Source of the DNA: Mesostigma viride
Lineage: Eukaryota > Streptophyta > Mesostigmatophyceae > Mesostigmatales > Mesostigmataceae
NCBI GenBank assembly: GCA_009746045.1
Contig: RPFO01000934.1
Coordinates: 1 to 62,000 of the forward strand
Direction of reading: 5' to 3'
DNA length: 62,000 nucleotides
Shown here: positions 1-12,012 of the stretch, one piece after another
Layout of the letters: every line of letters starts with the position of its first letter
How positions within the stretch are numbered: the first letter of the stretch is position 1
Notes under the pieces: generated by a model
Database searches by the model: none
Told to the model about the DNA's origin: nothing
The model's input: the letters and a program-made list of their open reading frames with translations, nothing else
Made by a program: the position numbers and the translations under genes

Positions 1-740
1 TGCGCTCATGTCCCAGTTACTGGCACACTGGCCAACGACGAACCGGCCCTTTCCCGGGACTGTTCCCGGGTCAGCATAACGTTTCTCGTCCACAATGCCA
101 ACAACATCCCAACCGGATCAAACCATTGTCAATCTTATCAACCATCGTCATGGCAACGACATGCAACCACTCACGGGGGCTGCTCCGGGCTGTTCGAGAA
201 GTTTAACCCCATGAAGACAACAAACTAGTTGTGAGGGAGAGAAACGAGCGAACAACGACCACCATGGCCGCTGCGCTGCTCCTAAATACCTCCAAAAATC
301 CCGGCATCCATGCGCTGTCGCATTTGCCAGCAAGCCGCCTGACGTGCAGTTAGACTGCCAGCAAAATGCAGAGCAAGTCTGTTCGACAACCACGTGCGAG
401 CCAGCACACCGCACACTACGATCTGCGTATCTAGCTTTGTCAGATGGACTGAACATCATTCCGTCTGAACAATACAAAAGATTCATAACTGCCAAATGTC
501 ACGCACCGGAATATTGCGCAAGCCACCAAGGCTTTGCGCCCCAAAGTCTTGCGCCTGAACCTAAGTCAGGTCACCTAAGACTGTCACTCTAGAAATTCAG
601 GCCTTTCCGGCGCGGCGCTCCACACCGGCCCAAGGAACAAAGCCTGCGGCCTACTGAATCGGAACCAACCAAACGTCGGTAACGATTCCGAACCGCGTAA
701 CTTCTTGAGTGCACGGACGTAAATGATCACGGACGTGACA
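1..740. other. No gene recognised
   Basis: Only short open frames overlap here, on both strands, with no recognisable domain. I see no repeat or RNA gene before the minisatellite begins. Confidence 0.5.
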
Positions 741-1385
741 TGGTACTGTGTGATTGAGGTTTGGCCCTCTAGTACTCGTTCTGGTGTTATGTTGTGGAGT
801 TCTGGTACTGTGTGATTGAGGTTTGGCCCTCTAGTTCTCGTTCTGGTGTTATGTTGTGGAGTTCTGGTACTGTGTGATTGAGGTTTGGCCCTCTAGTTCT
901 CGTTCTGGTGTTATGTTGTGGAGTTCTGGTACTGTGTGATTGAGGTTTGGCCCTCTAGTTCTCGTTCTGGTGTTGTGTTGTGGAGTTCTGGTACTGTGTG
1001 ATTGAGGTTTGGCCCTCTAGTTCTCGTTCTGGTGTTGTGTTGTGGAGTTCTGGTACTGTGTGATTGAGGTTTGGCCCTCTAGTTCTCGTTCTGGTGTTGT
1101 GTTGTGGAGTTCTGGTACTGTGTGATTGAGGATTGGCCCTCTAGTACTCGTTCTGGTGTTATGTTGGGGAGTTCTGGTACTGTGTGATTGAGGTTTGGCC
1201 CTCCAGTTCTCATTCTGGTGTTGTGTAGTGGAGTTCTGGTACTGTGCGATTGAGGTTTGGCCCTCTAGTTCTCGTTCTGGTGTTGTGTTGTGGAGTTCTG
1301 GTAGTGTACGATTGAGGTTTGGCCCTCTAGTTCTCATTCTGGTGCTATGTTGTGGAGTTCTGGTACTGTATTGTCGAGTTTTGTT
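741..1385. repeat. 62-bp minisatellite, about 10 copies
   Basis: The unit begins TGGTACTGTGTGATTGAGGT and recurs every 62 bp (for example at 741 and 803). Copies differ by a few substitutions such as ATG/GTG in the TGTTATGTTGTGG part. The array is open in several frames, giving W/F/C/V-rich peptides on + and N/T/Q/E-rich peptides on -. This follows from a period not divisible by 3 with few stops, so I do not call it coding. Confidence 0.9.
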
Positions 1386-1690
1386 ACTGTGTTCTTGATA
1401 TCTGCTTCTGTTTTCTGAAGTGTACTGCTCTCCGGTAAAGAGCGTTTTCCCAGTTGGGCTATAGTCTGGGATGCTTAAAATCAGGAGACCCCCCCCTGGA
1501 GTCGCAAAATTGTGCAAGATGTCCTGTTTTCGAATCCAGTATGGTACCAAAATTTCAGTGTTGTTACTGTGTTCCGGAGTTTAACTTCTGTTTTGTCAAG
1601 TTTTGGGTCTGTATGGTTGAGTTCTGGTACTGTAATTTTCATTCTGATACTGTGGCATTGAGTTCTGGCAATGTACTGTTAAGTTAGGGT
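1386..1690. repeat. Degenerate edge of the minisatellite
   Basis: Scattered GAGTTCTGGTACTGT-like fragments continue to about 1690 without a fixed period. This looks like the decayed end of the 62-bp array. Confidence 0.5.
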
Positions 1691-1870
1691 GGGTGCGTGG
1701 AAATTTCCACTTTGAAGGAAGGACTGGATTTGAAGGGCCTTTTGTAGTGCACAGGAAGTAAATGACCTCTTTTGGTGGCTTGTTTCCACGGAGATGGGGT
1801 GGGGTCTGGTTTAATCCCAGGGGCATCTGCATGTGGAAAATGTTGCCGGGCCGCCGATACCTTACTCCTT

Positions 1871-2018
1871 GTGCATAAACCCGCGAAATGTCCATTCTAT
1901 ACATAGGGCTGCCCACTTCGTGCATAAACTCGCGAAATGTCCTCTATACATAGGGCTCCCCACTAAGTGCATAAACCCGCGAAATGTCCATTCTTTACAT
2001 AGGGCTCCCCACTTAGTG
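1871..2018. repeat. 49-bp tandem repeat, 3 copies
   Basis: The unit starts GTGCATAAACCCGCGAAATG at 1871, 1920 and 1967. The second copy is 2 bp shorter. No other function is visible. Confidence 0.85.
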
Positions 2019-2484
2019 AGAAAGCCCGATACTCCTGATGTGGCCTGCCAGCACATGCGAGACTTCTTCGTATCACACGAGGAACACGGGCAGGCATCCA
2101 GAATACCCGCCAGGTGGGCCAAAAGGGAAGAGTGGGAGAGAAGCAGTGGGGATAATAATTAGAAACTGGAAAACAGGGTTTGATGACAAGAATCCGAAAC
2201 AGGGGTACTTAACTTATAACCGGGAAAGTAAGAATCAATAACAAGTTACAGGGGTTAATCATTAATTATCGGGGAAATAAGAATTGATCGCAAGAATTGG
2301 TAACAGCATTGTCTCTCCATGTTTATTTCTTCCTGCCCCCACCCCACTAGTGATATTCCCTCCCTTACCCTCATGAATCACGTCACTATGCGCCCCCCCT
2401 CACGAAACGTCACTCTGTGCCCCCCCTGCGCCTCCACACAACATCCGTGCACGACATCACCACCCGCGCCAGCTGTTTCGGCGC

Positions 2485-5400
2485 GTGTGGCGGACGGTAG
2501 CGCAAGAGCTCGAGCCCGTCCTGGACGCGATGACTCAGCAGCAACAGCGACAGCAGCAGCAGCAGCAGCAGCAGCTGGGAGAAGACGAGAGAACCGCGTC
2601 CAAGGCCGGGGGCTCCCAGGAGCCCTCCATGCCCCCAGGGGCCACGCGCGTGCACCTGCCGCGGCAGATGCTGCGTGCCAGCTGGCAGGCCCACGGGTCT
2701 GACTCCAGCAGCCCCGGAGAGGGCCCGGCGGACGGTAATGACGGCGGCAGTAACAAGGGCAAGGAGGAAGTTTCATTGTTGGCGATGACGTCCCCCCTCT
2801 CGGCCAGCAAGGCAGGGCCCAAGCCCTCTGCCATTGCTTCAGCCACGGTTGCGTCACCCGCGACCGTTCCAACCACGGTTGCCCCATCTGCGGTCGCCCC
2901 ATCTGCAGTTGCCAGTGGAAAGCAAAGCCTGCCCAGGAGGAGGGGGGGCCGCCACGGTAACATCTGGGATGCGGCGCCTTTGCCAAATGGCCAGTCCTCT
3001 CCTGGTGACATCCGAGACAGAAGTGCTGTCGCCATGAGCAAGAGCAAGATGGATGATGACGCGCGCGACGATGATGGCATTATCGTCTTGGCATCGCCCC
3101 CCTTAGACGCCGCCACGTCGCCCGATGATGACGTCAGGGCGCAGGGTAGCCTTTTCGCCCATGGCCAGGAAGTGATAATAAATTCCAAAGATAAAAGCCA
3201 CACGAACAGCGACATCGGCTCTGCTGCCAGCATCAAGGATATGAGCACTCGCCAGGATAACACAGCAAACTCCAAGGATTCGGGCAGCAGAAAGCTCGGT
3301 ATGGGTATAGGGCCACCTGGCCCTGTGCTGCCCTTCAAGTTCCAGGTCAGCCCGACATCGCCGCCGTCACGCATTGTCATCTCGCCCCCACGAGCCCGTC
3401 TGCGGGCCGAGGCACTGTGCTCATCACCGTCACGGGTGGTGGGTCCCCCAGGACAAGGCTTGCGGGTGGTGGTTCCCCCCGGACAAGTAGTGCAGGTGGG
3501 TCACCGGGCACAAGCGTGGTGAGCGGCTCTCCCCCCTCAGTCTCTCCGCCAGGGTCCGGCGCGCTCGAGACGCAGGGTTCGACTCCCCTACGCATCGCTG
3601 CCATATCAGGGTCCGGGGAGGGTTCAACCCCCCTGGACCTGGCTGTTGGTATATCAGACCCTTGGTCTGAGCGGGATGTCAGACCCTTTAGCTCAGGTCG
3701 CATTTCCTCCTCCTTATCATCCCAGCATCCCACCTTGCCCCGGCACAGTAGCCAAGAGGCGACAACTGAAGCAATCGACCCCCTTAAGGCGGACATGACA
3801 GAGGCAGCCGCGACCGGGGCGCAAGGCAATGCCGCCGCCGCCGCCCCAGGGTCCCTGGCGCGCGGCTCCGCCCGCAGCGGCCGCCGCATCAGCAGCGTCG
3901 CGGCGGATGCCCCTCGCGGCGTGGCGTCCGCAAATGTGCACGGTGACGTCCACCAGAACAATCGCCAGAGCATGCATCAAAATATGCACCAGAACCAGAA
4001 CCAGAACAAGAACAAGAACGAGAACAAGAACGAAATGGCAGTTGACAATGACCAGAGCATGCAGAACCAGAATCACAACCATGGCCACCATGATGATGAG
4101 GGTGGCACCCATACCGCCGATGGGCTAGCTACTATCAGCTCCACCGCCGGCAAGGATGCCAGCACGTCCCGTCAGGGCCCCCAGGACCCAGGGAGCCCTG
4201 GCTCCGCCCGACAGGCCACGGGCGCCCCACCCGAGGAAATAGGTGGCGTGCTGTCGCCGCTCCGTCGCGTCATGTCATCACCCGAAGAAGCTATCCTGTC
4301 GTCCCTTGTGTCGGCGCCAGCAGCAGGGGGGGGGAGGGTGCGGTAGCCGCTGCTGCTGCCGGTGCAAAGAGGGAAGCGGGGGTGGGGGCTGGGACTGGGC
4401 GGGGGCGGCGGGGCAGTGCCGCGTTCGGCCGAAGCACGCTGCGCGCGGCAAGCTCATTAGCAGGCATTTCTCCGTCCTCTTCTTCTATGTCTACTTCTGC
4501 TTTGACGAGACCCCTGGCTGGGGCCAGTGGGGAGGGAGTCGGGCAATTAGCTCCCTCCGAGGGGGGGTTGTCACCGCGCACGGAGCGACCACCGGCGATG
4601 CGGGAGCAAGCGGGGGTTGTCAGCACAGGTTCACGTGCACAGGGACAGGGTAAGCGCGTGCTGCCACCCTACCAGGAGGGTTCCTCGTTGGGCGGCAATA
4701 CGAATAACCTTGTTGCTAACCATAACTCGGCCGTCGCAGCCTGCCGCTCAGTAAGCCACGTCATCGGAGGCCGCAGCACCGTGCTTAATTACCATCAAGC
4801 AAGGGTAGCGGATGGTGCCTTGAACCACCCCCGCACTAGCCGGATCACGGGGACAGCGGGCAGGGATCAATGGACCGCGTGTGGGCCTGCCTACGACTCC
4901 CTAACTGCCGGCGATGCCGCGCAGGTTCCCCCTTCTGCCCGGTCTCCTTCCCCGGGTGCGGCTTATCCTGGACAGCGGGCCGGCGCGGACGCCAGCTGTA
5001 GCAAGCACAGCAACCGTGGCGCTGCCGACGTACGCGGCGATGTCAGCGACCAAGGGGGCGGCGGCGGCGCCGGCACCAGTGTATGGTACGTTCTTGACGC
5101 CGACAGTGGCGACCTTTTCTCAGGGGACATTCCGGGTGACCAGGGGGGCCTCACAAGTAGACGCGGCGACAAGGGCCAGGGGAAGTCTGTGGACAAAAAT
5201 AGAGCGATGGAGCGCGGCATGGTGATGCGTTCCAGTTACAACGGCGCGTTCCCACCGCGCCGCCGCCGCGCAAACTCGGATGCCCACCAGATGGGGACGC
5301 CCTCGTCAGGCTCCCCTGCCGGACCTCTAGCGCCGGCGTCGCCGGGCATGACAGCGGGGCAGCGTAGCGTGGCTGCTAGCCACCGCCACTCGAGCCGCAC

Positions 5401-7479
5401 CCACGAAGAATGCGCCAAGAAGGGGCCATCGGTGGCCCGCGCGACGGTCGCTGTCGCGGTGGCCCCACAAGTTGCTGGGGAAAGGGGAGTGGCAGCGGCA
5501 GGGGCAGGGGGGAAAGGGGAGTGGCAGCGGCAGGGGAGGGGGGGAAAGGGGAGTGGCAGCGGCAGGGGCAGGGGGGGAAAGGGAAACCACGTGGACATCC
5601 ACACGGGGGGGCCACCAAGCGTGGGGCTCGCTCAACCCCCCCCCCCCTGGGGGCTGGTGCTGGGATGGGGCGGAAGGGAAGGACCGGCCCCGCACATTGG
5701 CTGGGCTCGAGGAGCATCATCTCCAGCCGTTCGGGGACCAGGGCTTCACTTCCTCGATCACTTCGCAAGGCCACCGTGTCAGCATATGTCGCATAGGCAA
5801 GCCATCTCTGGCCGGTGACATGGCCGCTGTCACCACTGGTCCCAACAGCGTGGATGAGCTGGTTGATGCGGGGCCTGCTGCGGCGTGCACGTGGCGGGAC
5901 CTGGCAGGTGGCGGGCGCGACCACGGGGGCACGCCTCCAATGCTTGCCTCCGACCCAGGCAGGGGCAGTTCCCTACGTCACGAGGGTGGTGTAGGCCAGG
6001 GGGCCTCCAGCTGGGCGGCCAGCATGGGCCGTGGCGGCAGCACTGGTGTAGGCAGGGTGGGTGGAATCCCAGTCATCGCAATCGCGACGGAGAGTTTCCA
6101 CTCGTCCGACGCGAGGCAGGGGCCGCCCCACCACCCGTTGGGTCAGGTCGCCCACAACACGTGGTTCAAGCCGCGACGCGCCTCCCTGGGGGCCTCGTGG
6201 CAGGACGGAGGATCCGACAGCAGGCCCGAGGCCGGGCCCAGTGGGGGTTATTCTGGCGAGCCGCCCGCGTCCGGCAAGCAGGCAGGGTCCCTGCCTTCGC
6301 TGGCGTCCGTCCCGGAGAGGAGCGGCCACAGCCGGCCGTCCTCGGCGGGCAGCGTGCGCGAGGACGCGGCGGGTCCCTGGCGGTCCCTGGCCAGGTGGTC
6401 AGGGGAGCGGATCCCGCTATCCCGGCGGCCGCCAGCTGGAACACCTGGGAGGCACCGACCCCGGCACACGACGAACGGGCGCAACCGAGGGAGGGTTTGG
6501 AACCTCGGAGTTGGAACGTCACCGGTGTGGCAATGCCCTCGCCGAGGTCTGGCTGGGCCACGGGTGGTGGTGCGATGAGGCCCGGGGCTTACAGCATGGG
6601 GGTAGCGTGCCATTGAGAGAACCATCCGCAGCGTCGCAGCCACCCTTGAACTCACAATGGGAGCTTCTTCGGGGGACGGCCATCGGCGGTGGTGGCAGCA
6701 AGACGCGGGGGGATGGCAGCAGCAGCGGTAGCGTTAATGCGGGCAGGGATGGGCGAGGGGGAGGAGGGGCGGAGTTGGCTGCGGGGGGGGGCACGTTTGG
6801 GCTGGGACGGCTGCAGGGGCCCATCGGTTCAGCCCATGGTGCAGGGAAAAGTGCAGGCAAGGACACTGCTGGGGCGGTAGCCAAGGACTTAGTTTCAAAG
6901 GACGTGAGTGTGATCGGGGCCGATCGGGGCCGCCGCGGCAGCACTTCTTCTGGAAGGGCTGACTTTGCCCCCGCGGGCTACAGTATGTCACAGTATAGCC
7001 CAGAGCCTGGTAGGACAGAGAGCCGCGCGGGGGGGACATATTGGGTAGTGGCCACGTGTCGCAAGGCCAAGTACCGCGGTCACCTTTACCAACGCGTAGC
7101 CCAGTGGGTCATGGAAAGGATTCTGACCATGAAGCCGGTTTTCGCGAGCATGGGGCAGGGTATCTTGGGGAGATGACCACGGTCGCGGATGCCAGAAATA
7201 GCGGGTATAATGGTGGAGAGGGGGGCGTATGGCGGCATGCTCTGGACGAATGCGGGGCCACCCGGCCGGCCTGCACGGGGGGGCCGATGGACCCTGGTGC
7301 AGGCTAGGCAAGGTAATCTGCCAGGGTCAGAAGATGGTAGCTTAGGCCATGCACCTGGGACCGAGGTGCATGCATTGCAGAACAGCACGACGGAGAGAAA
7401 GCCATCAGGTCGAAAGTTGGCCCTGACTGCGTTTTTGAGCGGGTCTGCTGCATCTGTTAAGAGGACAAGCAAGGCGTGA
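2485..7479 (+). CDS. Possible long low-complexity protein gene, frame-broken
   Basis: A GC-rich tract stays protein-like on the + strand for about 5 kb but passes through several frames: 2485-3522, 3417-4346, 4382-5818, 5472-6578, then 6061-7176 and 7189-7479. The products are rich in A, G, S, P, Q, N and H, with a Q run near 2535, a long N/K/E/H tract near 3950-4090, and basic or serine-rich patches. Two frame changes sit near homopolymers (G9 at 4326-4334, C12 at 5636-5647). No conserved domain is recognisable. It could be the disordered part of one large regulatory protein (last exons), broken by assembly errors in homopolymers, by small introns, or by mutation. It could also be non-coding GC-rich DNA with few stops. 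The start at 2485 is arbitrary, since upstream exons may be missing. Confidence 0.4.
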
Positions 7480-7811
7480 GCTGGCCATGTTTGCAGAGCA
7501 CTTGTTCCTACTACTTGATTGAAGTACGTACATTAAGTAACATATAAGAGGATGTATCTGACCTCCCAACATGGTACCAGCTAACGTAATGCCATCGAAA
7601 GACTAAGTCCCGTGAGCATAGGCACGGGGGTCCAGCCATTCACTGGGATCATTGATTAATTTCATGGTTCTCTGAGCAGTTTCTTTATAGTGAGATCAAG
7701 GGTAGCCACAAAAGCTAGGTTATCGGGTTCACGTGACATACCTTTGGGGGGGGGCAACCAGCACATGACTTAGTCACGTAAGCATAATTCCTCAATGAAT
7801 GGGTGGAATGG
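7480..7811. other. No gene recognised
   Basis: AT-richer spacer between the low-complexity tract and a LINE 3' end. Nothing recognisable was seen. Confidence 0.5.
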
Positions 7812-8850
7812 AATTCAATTAAATTAAATTAAATTGAGACATATCTCCGTTTGGAGTACATGTAGCACATATCCCTGAGAAGGGGCATATGGCTTTTAAT
7901 ACATTCTGGGCTACTTCCTGCAAGGGTAGGGTGTAAACTACACCTGCTCTGGGTGCACAAAGTGCACCTGCACCACCATGATGTATCCTACCTAAAAGGC
8001 TGGCATGGGGTCGAAGAGTGTTAATTATGGCTAGGCTATGTCTAGGGCATGGCATCTCAGCAGGGAGCGACTCTCTGCATGGGCAAAGCATTACTAAATA
8101 CTGCTATGCGTCATCTGGTGTGGGGCCGCTCATCATAGGCACACATCTACATGGCTAAATACTGCTAATTCATCATCTGGTACGGGGCCCATAATAGGCG
8201 TACATGTACAAGGCCACGTTGTCTAGGCCTTACTATTACACTACTACTGCTTAGTCCCCGGCCTAGGCTGGGGTTGCTGAGGGTGCTGGCCGGGTCAGCG
8301 GGGGTCGCTTACCAGGGCTTGTGGCCGACAGAGATGGCTGCCCCCGCTTCCAGCTAGTACACCGGCTTCCCCGCCGCGGTCTGCCGGAGCTGGAGGTAGG
8401 TCGGCCATAGCTCCCGACGCCGTTGTTGCTGCGCCAGGGTCAAGTCATCGTCCAAGGTGTAGTGAGTCTTCTTGAGCCGCTTGCGGCGTCTGAGGAACGA
8501 AATCTTGTCCGGACGCCGGGTTCTCAAAGATGAGCAGCAGCGGAGGTGGGCCTCCAGCTTGATCTCACCAATGAGGCCCATGCGGCCAAAGATTCTTGTT
8601 CTCAACCGCCTGTGCAAGCTTCACGGAGTTCTCACCTTCCACCAGGTTGAAGTTCTTGACGATGACGGCGTGCCGCCCGGACATGTTCCTGAAAACGCAT
8701 CCAGGCACCGCGTTGCGTCTGGCCGACCTATAGATACGTTGAGGGTACCTGCGGTTGTAAATGGCATAAATGACGCGACGGGTGCTTTCGGGGTGTGGGC
8801 GAGTGGAGTTGGTAAGCGACAAATGCTTGCGCTGTAAGCATTGGAGGCGA
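7812..8850 (-). mobile_element. ORF1-only LINE remnant, class I 3' end
   Basis: On the minus strand this holds the end of an L1-like ORF1. The piece 8354-8617 contains ISFLRRRKRL and the DDLTLAQQQRRRELWPTYLQ signature. The piece 8565-8822 contains VIVKNFNLVEGENSVKLAQ. A 3' UTR follows, then the class I 3' end: TGTGCTACAT, a CTCC/GGAG hairpin, and a TTAAA-type tail at about 7815-7833. The two coding pieces are in different frames, so this is a dead, 5'-incomplete copy. It is related to the element at 12013-13990. No reverse transcriptase is associated. Confidence 0.8.
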
Positions 8851-10270
8851 CGCAGAGTATGGTAATCCTTGCAGTGATGGTTATGGCGCGTGTTGATGCG
8901 ACAACGCGTCAGCCATTCCTTTGAGGAGAAACGATAGGGGAACTGCCGAGAAATAGCAGTTTACTTTCCGGTAATCAATGCCACTTGATTGCCGTACTCT
9001 GTGGAGGGTAAGAGCGTGCCAGAAAGTCATAAGGTGTTTCATGTTGATTCAGATGCACTGAGAGCTAAGACATCAAACAGAACCAGAGCGGAGCATATTG
9101 AGGTAAGTGAATATTCACTGCGTAACACCCGTTACGCAATAGCGGTGGTCCATGATGCATCTCCCCGGGGCAGGATGTGGCTAACAACGTACAGCTGAAA
9201 GGACTCGGAACATGTGTATTCCCGGTGGGGGGGCTGCCCATTGTCATACTTGACACCTCTGTCCTGTAACGAAAAGATTTCCCTTCTTCATGTTCCAGAT
9301 GAGTCACTGTGCTCCTGCCTTTGTGTTTGTTTGGCTTTTGTAAAGAGATATGGAAGGGTATTAACAAAAGCAAAGGCTGATATTGCCGTGTGGGGGGCCC
9401 TATCCTTGGTTAGTCTCTCAAGTGTCCACAGAAAAACACAAGAGTAGCACACACAGCGCGCAGCCCAGCCTAGTAGCTCCCTCAATAGTAGGAGAAAAAG
9501 AAAAATGACAAGAACAGCAAAACAAACAAGAACAAGAACAAAACACAGGCACGTAGTGCAAGGTGAGCGAATGATGGAGGATTGTGAGAGGGGGGCATCG
9601 TATTGAATGTGTAGGCATTAAGGCAGCCAAAGCATCCCATCCCCGGGTACATTAGTGGCTTGCAAAAAAGCCACAACCTGCGTGGAAGATCGAGGAAAAT
9701 GCAGGAACCATGAGTATGATCCTGAAAACGAGGTTGAGGAAACGCGGAGAGGAAGTGCCGGCGGCTGAAACGATTCCGATGGAACTGTGGGTTTCGCCGA
9801 CATGAGGCGGTGTAGCTGACTATCTCTATGGTGTCGTGCATGTGTGACCGGGAGTGCCGGTTCACGTGCCCACTCGCCGGACTAGCCCGACGACATGTGA
9901 GCTTGGTTGCCCGGCCACGGCTAAAATCCTCTTAAGAGAGCAATTGCACTTCATCCTATAAATATATAAATTTCCGTGCTCAAGGGCTTAATTATGCTCA
10001 CATGCATGACGTGCAGACTTACGTGTAAACTAACATATTACTGATTAGTTGCACATTGACTGCGTCTACGTAGTGAAATAGAATGGTTTAACTTCAATAA
10101 TATTATGATTACATCCTTCGAACTTTTCTTTAAAGAGCAGTGCACTGGGCAATTCATCCACGCCATCATCATGACAGCTTATACTCGACCGCGATTTCAT
10201 CCCAACGGGAAATGGCAAGAGTAGTTGAATTGGTAAAGACTGAAAGGCCAAACAAGTTCCCCATGCAATG
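8851..10270. other. No gene recognised
   Basis: Mixed-composition DNA with short overlapping open frames on both strands and no recognisable product, repeat array or RNA gene. Confidence 0.4.
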
Positions 10271-10275
10271 TGAAC

Positions 10276-11174
10276 GAGGGAGGGAGGGAGGGAGGGAGGG
10301 AGGGAGGGAGGGAGGGAGGGAGGGAGGGAGGGAGGGAGGGAGGGAGGGAGGGAGGAGGGAGGGAGGGAGGGAGGGAGGGAGGGAGGGAGGGAGGGAGGGA
10401 GGGAGGAGGGAGGAGGGAGGGAGGGAGGAGGAGGGAGGGAGGGAGGGAGGGAGGAGGAGGGAGGGAGGGAGGGAGGGAGGGAGGGAGGGAGGGAGGGAGG
10501 GAGGGAGGGAGGGAGGGGAGGGAGGAGGAGGGAGGGAGGGAGGGAGGGAGGGAGGAGGGAGGGGGAGGAGGGAGGAGGGAGGGAGGGAGGGAGGAGGGAG
10601 GAGGGAGGGAGGGAGGGAGGAGGGAGGGAGGAGGGAGGGAGGGAGGGAGGGAGGGAGGGAGGGAGGGAGGGAGGGAGGAGGAGGGAGGGAGGGAGGGAGG
10701 GAGGGAGGAGGAGGGAGGAGGGAGGGAGGGAGGGAGGGAGGGAGGGAGGGAGGAGGAGGGAGGGAGGGAGGGAGGAGGGAGGGAGGGAGGGAGGGAGGGA
10801 GGGGAGGGAGGGAGGGAGGGAGGGAGGAGGGAGGGAGGGAGGGAGGGAGGGAGGGAGGGAGGGAGGGAGGGAGGGAGGGAGGGAGGAGGGAGGAGGGAGG
10901 GAGGGAGGGAGGGAGGGAGGGAGGAGGGAGGGAGGGAGGGAGGGAGGGAGGGAGGGAGGAGGAGGGAGGGAGGGAGGGAGGGAGGGAGGGAGGGAGGGAG
11001 GGAGGGAGGGAGGGAGGGAGGGAGGAGGGAGGAGGAGGGAGGGAGGGAGGGAGGGAGGAGGGAGGGAGAGGGAGGGAGGGAGGAGGGAGGGAGGGAGGAG
11101 GGAGGGAGGGAGGGAGGGGAGCTAGGGAGGGAGGGAGGGAGGGAGGGAGGGAGGGAGGGAGGGAGGGAGGGAGG
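10276..11174. repeat. GGGA/GGA purine tract, about 0.9 kb
   Basis: Almost uninterrupted (GGGA)n mixed with GGA units gives one strand of pure purine. Open frames on both strands (G/R/E or P/S/L polymers) are trivial products of the repeat. G runs of three throughout predict G-quadruplex and triplex formation. Confidence 0.97.
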
Positions 11175-11189
11175 GAAAAGCAACACACT

Positions 11190-11830
11190 CACCAATTAAG
11201 GCATGCAGCGGGTCACTCTATCTACTTTACTCATTTAGGGATTACTGTGCCTTTCCCTGACTATTGGGAGCTCCCCAAGTACGCGACCAATCCACAAATA
11301 TTAGACTGCAGCTTTCACAGGGTTAAAATTATCGCTATATTTCAAACAAATGACATTCCGATCACTGTCAGCCGTGTTTGCAAGCCCTCATATGCCCCGG
11401 AATCGAAGTCTAGTGCAGCACATTCATTTATTTCTTTATCCCTGCTTTCTTATCCATTACTAGTACCTATCACCGGCCAGGCTGTCTTTGCCTCGCGCAC
11501 GGGTGATGTTTTTAACCCGCACACGCAGTGAAATGTTCCGCCTCTAATTCAAGTGCGCGACACCGGAACGGTCAGCGCGACGCGGAATTGCAAGGGAAAC
11601 GGCTCTGTTTACAGTCAACGCGGCCTTATCAATCCGAAAAGCCATTTTTGTCCCCTGAAAATTATCAGGAGATAGAATAATGATCAGTTTGGCCTCAAAA
11701 TTGGCACCAAGGTGCCTAATCAGATATCTTATGATGCCATGTGGTCAAAAAAATTTTGGTACTCGGCAGCATGGTAACATGGTGACATTTGCATAAAATA
11801 CCGTATTTTCAGCACTTTCGGCATGTATGC
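11190..11830. other. No gene recognised
   Basis: Unique-looking DNA between the GGGA tract and the first 185-bp repeat copy. No product recognised. Confidence 0.4.
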
Positions 11831-12010
11831 ATATATAATGACATCAAATGAACTCAATTGGGCCTGGAACTTTGCACATGTTCTAAACACATCCCACGAA
11901 GCATGCCCACAAAGTTTCAGGCTGGTTGGTTGGATGACAAAATGGTGACAGATGCTAGCATAAATACCCCCAAAATGCAGTTTTTCATGGTTTTCCAAGG
12001 GTTTCATCAC
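11831..12010. repeat. 185-bp tandem repeat, left part
   Basis: Contains TATAATGACATCAAATGAAC, the pattern CACAAAGTTTCAGGCTGGTTGG, and ends TTTTCCAAGGGTTTCATCAC, matching the copies at 14022 onward. The array is interrupted here by a LINE insertion. Confidence 0.85.
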
Positions 12011-12012
12011 AT

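Noticed and set aside
741-2018. CRISPR array
   Set aside because: Units are contiguous tandem repeats without unique spacers, and the window is eukaryotic.
3560-3590. GGTTCGACTCC, resembling a tRNA B box, in the low-complexity tract
   Set aside because: No A box or cloverleaf around it; chance match in GC-rich sequence.
10140-11531. Long G/R/E and P/S/L frames
   Set aside because: Trivial translation of the GGGA tract on both strands.
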